This document shows, in pieces, positions 34,624 to 44,165 of a stretch of 64,000 nt of DNA. The DNA comes from Bryum argenteum (lineage: Eukaryota > Streptophyta > Bryopsida > Bryales > Bryaceae): the NCBI GenBank assembly GCA_037043015.1, contig CM073328.1:11815495-11879494 (forward strand), read 5' to 3'. Position 1 is the stretch's first letter. Every line of letters begins with the position of its first letter. The translations under genes and the position numbers were made by a program. Below the pieces are notes generated by a model. That model was not told the DNA's origin. It made no database searches and was given only the letters and a program-made list of their open reading frames with translations.

Positions 34624-35749
34624 TCAGTCCCGGGCTAGGTCTTTTCCCGAGTCGGTGTTAATGACATCTGTTGTGGCAGAAAACGATAACGGTCGGGAAG
34701 GATTCGTCGGGCACTTGGACCGGTTATGGCCCAACTGTCCACATCCCCAGCATTTTCCTTGGCGTTGATACTCCAATCTCTCAGCTGGGGTTTTTGCCAT
34801 CGCCGTCGACTTGCGAGGCACGGGAGCGAATGCGTCGAGCTCCATAGGAACCGGACCCGGGGAGAGCGTAGGTCCCGGAAATCTCCGACCGTTGGTCGGT
34901 GGCATGAAAGTGGACCGCCCAGCTTGTTTACGCATCGCCCAGATGCGCTCGTCAATCCGTGAGGCCCGCGCCATCCACCCTTGTAGTGTTGTGGGAGGCT
35001 CATCCCCTGTAGCGACCGAGTATAAAATGTCGTTTTTTAAACCATGTCGGAATCTGGAAATGAGGGCCTCTTCACACCAATTCACTTGAGAAGCAAGTTC
35101 GCTAAATGCCGCTATGTAAGCCGCCACCCTGCCGTCTGTCGTAATTCTTGTAGCCGATCTTGTGCATTCCCCTTGCGATCAATTTCTTCAAAAACGGAGA
35201 TTACCGCGTCGTGGAAAGCGTCGTAGGATTCCAACAAGGGATGGCTCTGGCGTTTTTCGAGGGCCTGGCAGATGGGCATCGCCCAACCTGCGCGCCTTGT
35301 CATGTATGAGAGTGCACAGTTTATCTTTTGGCGCTCCGTTCGGTAACCATCCGGATCGGCCTCAAATTGCAACCGGAGTTGGGCAACCCAACGATATACC
35401 TCCCCTCCTTTCTTGCCAGTGAAATCCTTGGGGCGGGCGACCCGTCCGGCCTTGGTAGGAGTTGTACCGCCGATTGGTGCCGTGGCAATCGCCGCCGAAT
35501 CGGGTGGAAAAAGTTGCGCCCGCGCTCTCCGGATTCTTGGTGTCGGTACTCTTGGATGATCATCGGAATAGCCGCATGTAATCCGGATTGAAGTTGCTGC
35601 TGAAGACTTGTCTGCATCTGCTGCAGTTGTTGCTGAAGATAGGCCGCCCAATCTTCCCCCGTGGTAACTGGCGCCGGCGCAGCTTGGGCGGGAATCCCGT
35701 TGTGCTCCATCGATGTATAGACGCCCTTCGTCCGTAAATTAGTTTCCAC
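34624..35749 (-). CDS. gag (capsid and CCHC nucleocapsid), frame-broken
   Basis: Gln-rich N-terminus (LQQQLQQMQTSLQQQ), capsid-like segment with FTGKKGGEVYRWVAQL and FEEIDRKGNAQDRLQELRQT, then LKNDILYSVATGD and a CCHC knuckle (CWGCGQLGHNRSKC). The first and second halves are in different frames, joined near 35115-35130; another shift lies near 35450-35600. It packages the element RNA in virus-like particles. Confidence 0.88.
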
Positions 35750-36545
35750 TTGTGGACGGACTTAGGCAACCATCTTTATAAAGAACCCAATAATCTTGTC
35801 TGGAGTAATCAATCGCCGCCTATGTGCTTGGCCGCAGTCTCATGTGGTAAAGGATAGTTAGTAACTGTGCATTTAGAAGTGGATCTTATCGTATAACAAT
35901 CTCGTCCACCGCTCGTGGCACCCCTGCAATGTACGGTCGAGGGCCAACGGTCGTTGGGTCCACCCGCCCCCAACTCATCGAGTTCTTAATATGAAGCCCC
36001 CCTTCCGTCGCCCCCTATGACCGTGCCTAGGACCCCCGAAACCGTGCATCCAAGCCCGGGGCCTTGAAAACCTCCCCCCGCCACCGCCACCGTCGGTAGA
36101 GCTCGCCCTATAGCCGCTGAATTCTCAGCCTCCTGCCCGCCACACTGCCGTCGGAGCGAGCCTGCCTCAGTGCCGCTGAATCATGGGCGGTCGATCTTGT
36201 CTTGCTCGGACCGCATCGCCCGTTACACCATCGTAGTCTTGACCAAGGGCGCGATCGATCTGCGTCTTGTGTCGAGGCAGTACTTCCCCTTGGCGCTTTC
36301 GCAGTACGCCGCCACCCCCCAACAACACAAATGACTTCGGATCGGAGGAACTCCTCACAAAACCACGCTTTGTAGAAATCAGGGGTCTTTCCCACGAGCA
36401 CCGCGTCCTCCAAGCGTCTCAGCGTCGCTGGTACTGCTGTGTGTGGAGTAGTTTCGGCCGTACCTCTGCTACCAGAAGCTGCATCGTTTGTATGAAGTGG
36501 TCGAGAGGGGAGAATGAATGCTCGTAGTCCGTTCCAAATGCTTCA

Positions 36546-36990
36546 CTTTAGTTGAAGTCAACAATACGTTCTTCCTCCATGCGTAGCAACTCAACTTGGA
36601 ACATCTCCAACTCCGTCAGTGTAGTACTGCCCTCAATCATCGCCTGGGCGATCCCACAGTAATAGTTATCACACCAATACTTGGTGAGTTTTCCCGTCGC
36701 TTCTCGCACCTGAGCTCGTAACAGGGACCTCCGGAAAGCTGTCCTTAATTCTTTTAGAGTTAACCGCCGCCCCGGCATCTCCAAGCGTTGATGTACCTCA
36801 CTGGTGCCTGCAGGAATGTCGTGACTGGTGAGTCATGAAGCTCTCTGATCCACTCCGCTGACGGATGGGGCGTGCCTGTCTCGCGCTCCTCTTGGTGACG
36901 CTGGACTTCTTCCAGGATCATGCCCGCATCGCTCTCATCCCGGCAATCTTTGACGATGGCCCCATGCGAGAGTGAGATCGTCTGACCCAT
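36546..36990 (-). CDS. Extra leader ORF of the retrotransposon, unknown
   Basis: Two overlapping minus-strand frames (36990-36760 and 36784-36548) lie between the 5' LTR and gag, in the sense direction. The first begins MGQTISLSHG and is acidic (DESDAGMILEEVQRHQEERETG). The second is Arg/Leu-rich and helical (LTLKELRTAFRRSLLRAQVREATG) and ends EEERIVDFN. A one-base shift near 36770 would make them one protein of about 150 aa. MGxxxS at the start resembles an N-myristoylation signal. Unlike any standard chromovirus gene I recognise; possibly captured sequence. Confidence 0.45.
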
Positions 36991-37598
36991 AGCGCGAAAG
37001 CCTTCCTTCTACTTCCGCGATTGTGGCTCGCACCAGCGCTGCGCGGAGGTTCAACCGACGGTGATAAGTGTTGAGCCTTCTGCCTGGCATGCAGGAAGCT
37101 GGTTCTTCACATTCGATCTGACCATGCCATTGCCTTCAGCAAATCGTTCAAACATCATTCCTGATCAGTATCAATGTCTCTGATATAGTCGCATGAATGT
37201 GCTCGTATCCCTGGGATCTCATGTGTGCCGAATGCTCATACATCTCAGCATGGCCCCGGTCCGTATGAAGAGGCTCGCACTTGGGCTGTCTGCATGCTCA
37301 TGGTACCCACAACCGACGCAACGTCGAAACCACCGTCGGCAGTTAACACCTGCCTTCCAAATCGGCGTTACTGTCGCCGCAGTCGTCAGCAGACATCCGG
37401 CACTTTGTACCTCCGCAGCCTCTGGACTACTCGCTCATTCTGATGCCGCCTGACGCGTTGAACTCCCCATGCTCAGCAATCACCTTAATCCGCAAGCTAA
37501 AACCCCTCCTTCGAAATCAATCGCGAACTGCTAATCATTACTTCATCCTGAAATCACTCCCTTCATTCCATACTACTCTGCAAGTGAAAACTACGAGG

Positions 37599-37608
37599 AC
37601 TGCAAATA
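37599..37608 (-). promoter_or_regulatory. Putative self-complementary primer-binding site
   Basis: One base inside the 5' LTR the coding strand reads TATTTGCAGT. No TGG-type tRNA primer site is present. It is perfectly complementary to ACTGCAAATA within the LTR (plus-strand 37663-37672). Confidence 0.65.
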
Positions 37609-37609
37609 A

Positions 37610-37812
37610 TGTCAGGGTGCTTAGACTAGTTGACACTGAAGAGTAGCTGCATAGATAAATAGTATTTGCAGTGGGAGACAAAGCCCTCCCACTGGCCTTT
37701 TATGGTATAACAGTTGACGGTTAATTACCTACCAACCGTAACTGGCGCCGCCGGGGCAATGGGCCCCGCCACCGGGGTATTAGGCCCACTGGTGTTAGGT
37801 CTACTCCTAACA
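37610..37812 (-). repeat. 5' LTR of chromovirus with promoter
   Basis: 203 bp, starting TGTTAGGAG and ending CACCCTGACA on the coding strand. A TATA-like ATAAAAG lies at 37703-37697, with an 8-bp perfect hairpin (AGTGGGAG/CTCCCACT, plus 37670-37693) downstream. The predicted start is about 31 bases from the TATA box, at the ACTGCAAATA segment (37672). Confidence 0.88.
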
Positions 37813-37817
37813 CCCCC

Positions 37818-39725
37818 CTACATGCCAACGGTTTATAAACAAAGACTTTGTAGAATCGACTAGACTACATGCGGTAGAAAGTAAGGAGACCGGTTTGTTA
37901 TCGTACCACGTGACGGCGCACATCCTCCCGCTCGCGTGAACCCGGTACCAAAGTTGCCATCGGGAACCTGCAGCTGGTAAATTGGTTAGCGCTTGACACC
38001 AACCAATTCGGTTTGTCCTACAAGTCCCGGTAGCAAATATACCACGTTCTAACAAAGTCCAAAACAAACTAGGGGAGGTAAAATGATTATCACAAGTTAC
38101 AATGTGCCCCTTACCTTCTAAACCGGCCATGAGGTTGAGTACAACTCTCCCACCAACATTTCCCTCCTCTTGAGATTTACTAGCTCCACAATATATTTCG
38201 ATTTTTTGAACATATTTTGATTCGCAATTTGCTAGGCACCACATTTTCAATTCATATTGAGTTGGTTTTGCTTTCATGTATTGCCGGATTGGCGCATACT
38301 TACCGGTGTATTTCACCATCATCTCGTCAACACACACGTTTTGTTCGGGGTAATAAAATTTAGAACATAATTTATTATGTTCTTGTACTAACCATTCAGT
38401 TTTAGCTAAGTTGTTATAACTAGGACTATTCTTATTGGTGGTTAAATTTTGGTTATTTACTAAATGTAAACATTTAAGATTATCCTCAAATCTATTCCTT
38501 TTCATACATTTTTGTATTGCTTCCGTCTGAAATAAATCTCTATGTGACTTAAACCAATGTAGTCTAACACTAGATAATTTTTTTATAGCCATGAACATTA
38601 AAACACCAAAAAAGTCAAAAGTTCTCTTACCGAGTTACCGTCAATGGCGACCAATGTTTTCCTCCTCGTGTTTTTCCCTCTTCTTGGCTTGAGGCGGCGT
38701 ACAAGTTTGTTATTCTTACAATTCTAATCAAAATCTCATTAGGCCAAAATAGTAAAAAAAATCTAAAGGGGTTTTACAGTTGGGCAAGTAGTTTACTAAA
38801 CCTTCCTTGCCCCCCAACCACACAATGGGGGGGGAGATGATTCAATGGTGAATTCAATGATAATTCAATGGAAATGTTTTGGGCAAATCGCTCGGAAATT
38901 GGTAAATGTGAGAACTCCGTAAAAGTGAAATTACAATCTAAACCTAATTCATTAGTAGCCGGTGAGGAATTTAGAAACCACTTACAAGAATTTGGGGTCA
39001 ATTCTAGATTCTCTAATTTGTCGAAATGACCAGAGTATTGTGGGGAATTTTAACCGGGAACATATGTATAATCGGATGTGTCACCTTTTGAAGGACTAGA
39101 AGTTTGAATTCTAGAACCCCACAATTGAATTTCACTAACGCTACCATATCCCGAGTCCTCATCAGCAAATTTGCACACGGCCTCGGGTACATCAAATGTA
39201 CCCCAAGGACCAAACAACAAAACACTCAACATCTCTATTGCCATCAAAGGGTCATAAAACTCATGAATATCAGTGCCCCAAAACATATCCAAACATCTAG
39301 CTTCACAATCCAAAGGTATAATCAAATCGGGCAATTCACACTTAGGGACAATAACGCATCTTCCTCTACATCCAAGATCATATAAAGGAACATTAAAAGT
39401 TTTGCTCAAATCACTCCTCAAAGTTACATTCCTTTGAGGTTTACAAACATTTGACCACAATTGCTCAAATTGGCTTAAGGCTTTACTATCTAAAATGCAT
39501 ATATCCTCATCAAGTAGTGCCTCTAATACTTTATCTAATTCTCCTCCCAAGCCACCCACATCCTGCACAATCCCACGGTCCACCACATTAGGATTCTCAA
39601 GTTGAGGATAAGAATGGGTAGCAATCAGAGGTTGCTGTAAGTCTGGAGACTTAACTGATGAAGATTCACTGAGGACTCCACTGCCCCTTTTACTGGACTT
39701 TCTTTTGCGAAGTTGCGGCTGCGTG
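37818..39725 (-). pseudogene. piggyBac transposase, N-terminal and catalytic part
   Basis: The N-terminal region (39725-39050) is basic, then acidic (RKRKSSKRG; DEDICILDSKALSQFEQLW), like piggyBac N-termini. A core begins near 38790 with TPLDFF; a T-run near 38750 shifts frame into WPNEILIRIV and NLYAASSQEEG. A TAA stop falls near 38627, after KHWSPLTV. Then GVLMFMAIKKL, CMKRNRFEDNL, the first catalytic Asp (NVCVDEMMVKY) with RQYMKAKPTQYELKMW, and the second (IVTCDNHFTS). The frame is then cut by the LTR element at 37817. The DDD-type transposase is disabled by one shift, one stop, the insertion and a further C-terminal shift. Confidence 0.92.
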
Positions 39726-40736
39726 AAATTGGTCCCCTGTGCCTAGCTATTGGTTGACAATGGTAGTCCAACAACGGACTGCTCCAAGACCAACGTTCCT
39801 TCATCTCCGAGCTCGAGCCGCTGCCAAACAGAGCGCCCAGACCGTGCAATATCACCCGCACGGAGGACGAGCCTCTGGTCGTAGACATGTTCTGAACGAG
39901 GATTTAAGGCAGCTTGCTCGTTCTGATAGTCTTGCGGCAGTAAACCGCTGCCACCCGATCTCACCGAATCCTTGCTCTTGTTTCCACACCGTTGACCCTG
40001 CGGCACTCAAACATTTGGGGAATTACGGCAGTTAGTACCGTCCTTTGAAGTCGATGCTCACTCGGCTGCCAGTCGAATGCTCACTGAAAGTCGACACTCA
40101 TAGCCCTACAAAGTTGTCAGACACCATTACTGGCCATTCTAGCTAGTAATCAACAAACTCAGTAAGAGCTCGATGCTTGAAAGTAAAGCTTGAGGTTGCC
40201 ACGAGCTGAGTCAACGCCAAAAAAAACCTTGATTCATGGATTTCGACCATTGAAACAGTCTACAACGCAAAATCAAATTCATGTATTTACGAGCACCTAA
40301 TGATCTACACGCTAAAGATCTACCAACTACTAGCAGCAAGACTGAATTTGTAATTGGTCTCCTGTAACAGAAATGATCTGAATTCCTAACTAACCATTCG
40401 GGGAATCCTTCAGAAATAATTTAGAGTTTGGAAAAGTGGCGAAAATATTGGAATGCGTACCTACCAATCCATCGTGCTATGATGCACCTTTGGTTTTGGT
40501 AAATTCCGACGCTGCAGTCACTGACTAGCCGGCGAAGGTTCCACTGTCAAGGCAGGCTGCTCGAAATTTGAATTCTCGGCAACTGCAAGGTCTCCTGCCT
40601 CCGGAGTGGTAATCGAGCTCTGGCCTTGTCGCAACTTTGCTCCCAAACCACTACTAATGAAACCAAACGCCCGCCTTACAAAATTGACAGTCTAAAGCCT
40701 AAAAAATGCGCTTTAGCAGAATGAAGAAATTTCGGC

Positions 40737-41307
40737 TCACCTGAATTGTCGACTTTGGAGGTTGTCACTGTGAAGCGATTCGACTGTCTCGTCGGGCCAC
40801 CACACGTGGCGTATGAAGGCATTCAATTTGTTACTAAATCCTTGCGAATTGCCTTCAGCTCTTCGTTCCTTCCAGTCAAGAAAATTTGTGATTTGTCTCC
40901 GGAAGAGGAATCGGAAATTCCTCGGGCCAGGCACACTTGGTAAAACAACACCGGGCGGAAATGGGAGGGAAAGCAAATACTCCTCATCAAGCAATAACAT
41001 ACACTTTTGCACTATCGTCTCAGTTTGCCCTTGCGTGTAAACAAGCCAGTTTTTGAGTTCTTCTTGAAAGGCAGAACCGTGAGTCGCTCGCCTCACACAA
41101 ACCCACTCCGGAGCCATCTCAGCGCCGTTGTGCAACCGAAAACACAACGGTCCCTGCGAACGGAAATCTAAAAAAAAGCTGCTCCTCTGACATAGGATCC
41201 CAATAAAGTGACCCGTTGCGACTCAACAGCAACTTACAACGACGATTGCAACGGCGATTTCTTGCATCGGGGAGCTCCTCCTCCGGCTCCCACAGGCACC
41301 GTAACAA
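40737..41307 (-). CDS. Unrecognised exon(s) inside the piggyBac element
   Basis: Two overlapping minus-strand frames (41307-41119 and 41147-40737), probably one reading region with a base shift near 41130. Contents: SLYWDPMSEEQLFFRF, WVCVRRATHGSAFQEELKNW, LLLDEEYLLSLPFPPG, NFRFLFRRQITNFLDW, WWPDETVESLHS. It ends at a consensus donor (TTCAG/GTGAGC) at 40741-40736. Composition is protein-like (W, F, Y, charged residues). It lies 5' of the transposase in the same direction and may be an upstream exon, an accessory ORF or a captured host fragment. Function not recognised. Confidence 0.4.
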
Positions 41308-41468
41308 GCGGTTTGCAAATCGTTGATTGTATGTTTCACAATTTTGAACGCGAATGTTTGGAATGGATTGCTGGTCGGACGAGGACCACTTTGACCCCAG
41401 CCATGACCAATTGCACGCGACAAACGCGGAGCTACAGCGCTCAGAAGTTCCAGAATAGGCCCCTCGGG

Positions 41469-41656
41469 CATGCTCGGGGGCTTAAGGGTTAAGGTTGCAT
41501 CACGTGAAATGTTAAGGCAAGCTTTTTCCTTATAGTTTTGATGTTACTTTGTCCTAATGGTTCATGCTCGGGCGCTTAAGGGTTAAGGTTGCATCATGTG
41601 AAATGTTAAGGCAAGCTTTTTCCTTATAGTTTTGATGTTACTTTGTCCTAATGGTT
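41469..41656. repeat. 94-bp tandem duplication at the piggyBac right end
   Basis: A unit starting CATGCTCGGG and containing CTTAAGGGTTAAGG is present at 41469 and again at 41563, nearly identical. It includes the putative transposon terminus plus flank. Confidence 0.9.
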
Positions 41657-41689
41657 TATGTCCTTGCCCCTGATCATTTCATGCCTTGC

Positions 41690-43165
41690 CCCTGCTCATT
41701 TTAGTGATTGCATGTCGATAATCGTTACAAAGCTTGCCTCTTGTCTTTCTAATGATAGTCTAGTGCTTGTCTTTGGTCGTTTAAATGCTCGCCTCAAGTC
41801 ATTTTAGTAATTGTTCAATGCTTGTCTCTAGTCGTTTTTAGTGCTTGCCCTTAATTGTTGCCCCTAATAGTTTAGTAATTGTTTAGTACTTGTCCATGGT
41901 TGTTTTCACTGCTTGCCCTCCATTGTTGCCTCTAATAATTTTAGTGATTGTTCAATTCTTGTCTATGGTCGTTTTCACTGCTTGCTCCTAATCATTGCCC
42001 CGCTTGTTCATGGTCGTTTGCAATGCTTGGCCCTAATCGTTGCCCATAATCATTGTAGTGATCGTTTAGTGCTTGTCCATGATCGTTTTAGTGATTGCCC
42101 CTAATTGTTGCTTCTAAATATTTAAGTGATTGTTTAGTGCTTGTCCATGGTCATTTAGAGTGCTTGCCTCTAATTATATTAGTGATCATTATGTGCTTGT
42201 CCATAGTGACTTGCCCTAATTATTGCCTCTAATCAATTTAGTGATTATTTAGTGCATGCCCTTGGATAGATAGATAGAAACTCCGGTCTCTTTCTAAGGG
42301 GCCGGCGTGAATGAAGTGTCTGTTTGTAATGCTAATATCCTGATGGCCACCGGACAAGGGGAAATTGGAACAATACTACTTCTCCCTCTCGAGGGTGGAC
42401 ACTTTAACTACGCTGGTTTCTAGCCTAGTTACTAGTGCCTTGAGGATAATTGACATAGTATCCCCTCAAAGGGCTTTGAGGTACCCATAGAACAAGGTCC
42501 AAGGACCCCCACAGTAATGGGGTGGATTATGGTGGTGAATGCTACGCCGGCATGGGATAGAACCCACGACCTCCTCATTGGGGGCCTAAGCCCTAACCAC
42601 CAAGCCAAGGCTTGTGATGCCTCCTGCCCTTGGACAATTTAGTGTTTGCCCACTGTCGTTGCCCTTAATCATTTTAGTAATATTGTTCAGTGGTTTGTCG
42701 TTTGCTACTTGTCCCTTGTCTCTTTTAGTAATCATTCGGTGGTTGTCTCTAGTCGCTTAAGTGCTTACACCTATTCCTCTTTGTGCTTGCCCCTGGATAT
42801 TTTAGTGCTTGCCCTAAATTGTTTTAGTGCTTGCCCTAAATTGTTTTAGTGCTTGCCCTAAATTGTTTTAGTGCTTGCCCTAAATTGTTTAAGTGCTTGC
42901 CCTCAGTTGTTTAAGTACTTGCCCTCAATTGTCTTAGTGCCTGCCTTCAATTGTTTTAGTGCTTGCCCTCAATTGTTTTAGTGCTTGCCCTAAATTGTTT
43001 TAGTGCTTGCCCTAAATTGTTTAAGTGCTTGCCCTCAGTTGTTTAAGTACTTGCCCTCAATTGTCTTAGTGCCTGCCTTCAATTGTTTTAGTGCTTGCCC
43101 TCAATTGTTTTAGTGCTTGCCCTCAATTGTTGTTTTAGTGCTTGCTCTCAATTGTTTTAGTGCTT
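41690..43165. repeat. Minisatellite, 22-bp unit with higher-order structure
   Basis: The core unit is TTTTAGTGCTTGCCCTCAAT-type, period 22 bp, clearest at 42780-43165. A six-unit block of 132 bp recurs (variant CTCAGTTG units at about 42891 and 43023). Units before 42256 are more diverged, with CTTGTCCATGGTCG variants. A SINE interrupts it at 42267-42624. Confidence 0.93.
42267..42624 (-). mobile_element. tRNA-derived SINE with 10-bp target duplication
   Basis: The minus-strand head contains an A-box-like GCTTGGTGGTTAGGG and a B-box-like GGGTTCTATCCC, spaced as in a tRNA promoter. The 3' end is a CTAT tail (plus GATAGATAGATAG at 42265-42277). TGCCCTTGGA flanks both sides (42257-42266 and 42625-42634). 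358 bp, non-coding. Inserted in the minisatellite. Confidence 0.88.
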
Positions 43166-43169
43166 CCCC

Positions 43170-44165
43170 TGATCATTAATGAAAATTTTTAACCTGTTCC
43201 TTTTCCAATATATTCTCGGACTATTCGAGTAGGCTCACATCCTTCCGAGTTGGCCACACAATCACATTAAAATTCACTGAACAGATCAGTAAAGGAAAGC
43301 CAAAGAAAGTGATGAACATCCACAAACATCCCTTGCAAAATGTTGTTGAAAACTTAATGATTTGAGTACACAATAATCACAGGGGTGCACTGGAAACACA
43401 TAAGTTCCAGCAATCACAGGGGTGCTATTACGTGCAGCTCATCCTCACAAAGGAGGTTAATGATGATATACTATTTCAGATCACATAATTTACAGCCTCG
43501 GTAATCTAAAAGCAGAGGCAAAATCAATCCATCTACCTACTTGGTATTCTAAATTGGAAAAAAAAAAAACGGAGTGACCAGTCACGGCCACATCCTCATC
43601 AAGGATCACCCTCTTTACCTGGTTCCCAGATTATTGTACACCACCGAGGTCAATAACATACCCAACGAGAATTGCTACTCTGAACACCTACCTACACCAG
43701 ATTTGCTCAAAAATTGAAGGAGATTGATTACCAAAATAATGCCAGCATACCCTCCCTGCCTCCTTGCACTTCATTTATTATTGCACACGTAACCCCTTCG
43801 GAAAATGTAACGTACGGTAAGATCCGCTAAATGGTCATCAGTTTCAGTGTTGCAAAACAATTACTTCTCAATAGCATAGAGCAGCTCTTTCCGGCTTTTA
43901 TCTGCCACATTCAGTATCATCCCACATCAGAAACTTGCCGGAAGTTTGAATCCTTACAAAGATGGCAAACTCCTGAGCTTGAATGAAACAGTCATGCTCA
44001 TGGGTTTAGTAGGAGCAAGAGCAATCACCTTCGGTATCTGCACAGTTGATGAATGCGTACTCCTCCGGGTAGTATCCAAAACTTTATAACAGTCGATGTT
44101 CAGATATGCACGTGCATATCTCAAATGTTCAAGGCCCAACTCAAGCCTTCCTGATTCGCAACTCG
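43170..44165. other. 3' flank of ARM-like gene, no other feature
   Basis: About 1 kb of mixed composition between the minisatellite and the stop codon at 44166. It probably includes the 3' UTR of the minus-strand gene. Nothing else recognised. Confidence 0.6.

Larger units (their letters stand above)
30788..37817 (-). mobile_element. Ty3/gypsy chromodomain LTR retrotransposon, nested insertion
   Basis: The LTRs are at 30793-30995 and 37610-37812, each 203 bp and differing at only two positions. A CCCCC target duplication sits at 30788-30792 and 37813-37817. The coding strand is minus. A G-run polypurine tract (plus-strand C8 near 30999-31006) abuts the 3' LTR. Order: 5' LTR, about 1.85-kb leader with an extra ORF, gag, protease, reverse transcriptase, RNase H, integrase, chromodomain. 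The near-identical LTRs imply a recent insertion, yet several frame breaks separate gag, protease, polymerase and chromodomain frames. These may be real decay, programmed shifts or sequence error. Confidence 0.96.
29877..41492 (-). mobile_element. piggyBac-type DNA transposon, decayed, hosting an LTR element
   Basis: It is bounded by TTAA at 29877-29880 followed by CCCTTAAATGTCC, and by CCTTAAGGG then TTAA at 41489-41492 (inverted match CCCTTAA). TTAA target sites and ends starting CCC are hallmarks of piggyBac. It encodes a minus-strand transposase (30327-30787 plus 37818 to about 39725). Without the nested 7.0-kb retrotransposon the span would be about 4.6 kb. The perfect part of the inverted repeat is only 7 bp and a 94-bp tandem duplication overlaps the right end, so that end is less certain than the transposase identification. 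Confidence 0.7.

Noticed and set aside
42780..43165. Regular short repeats considered as a CRISPR array
   Set aside because: The 22-bp units are contiguous with no unique spacers, in a eukaryotic genome; it is a minisatellite.
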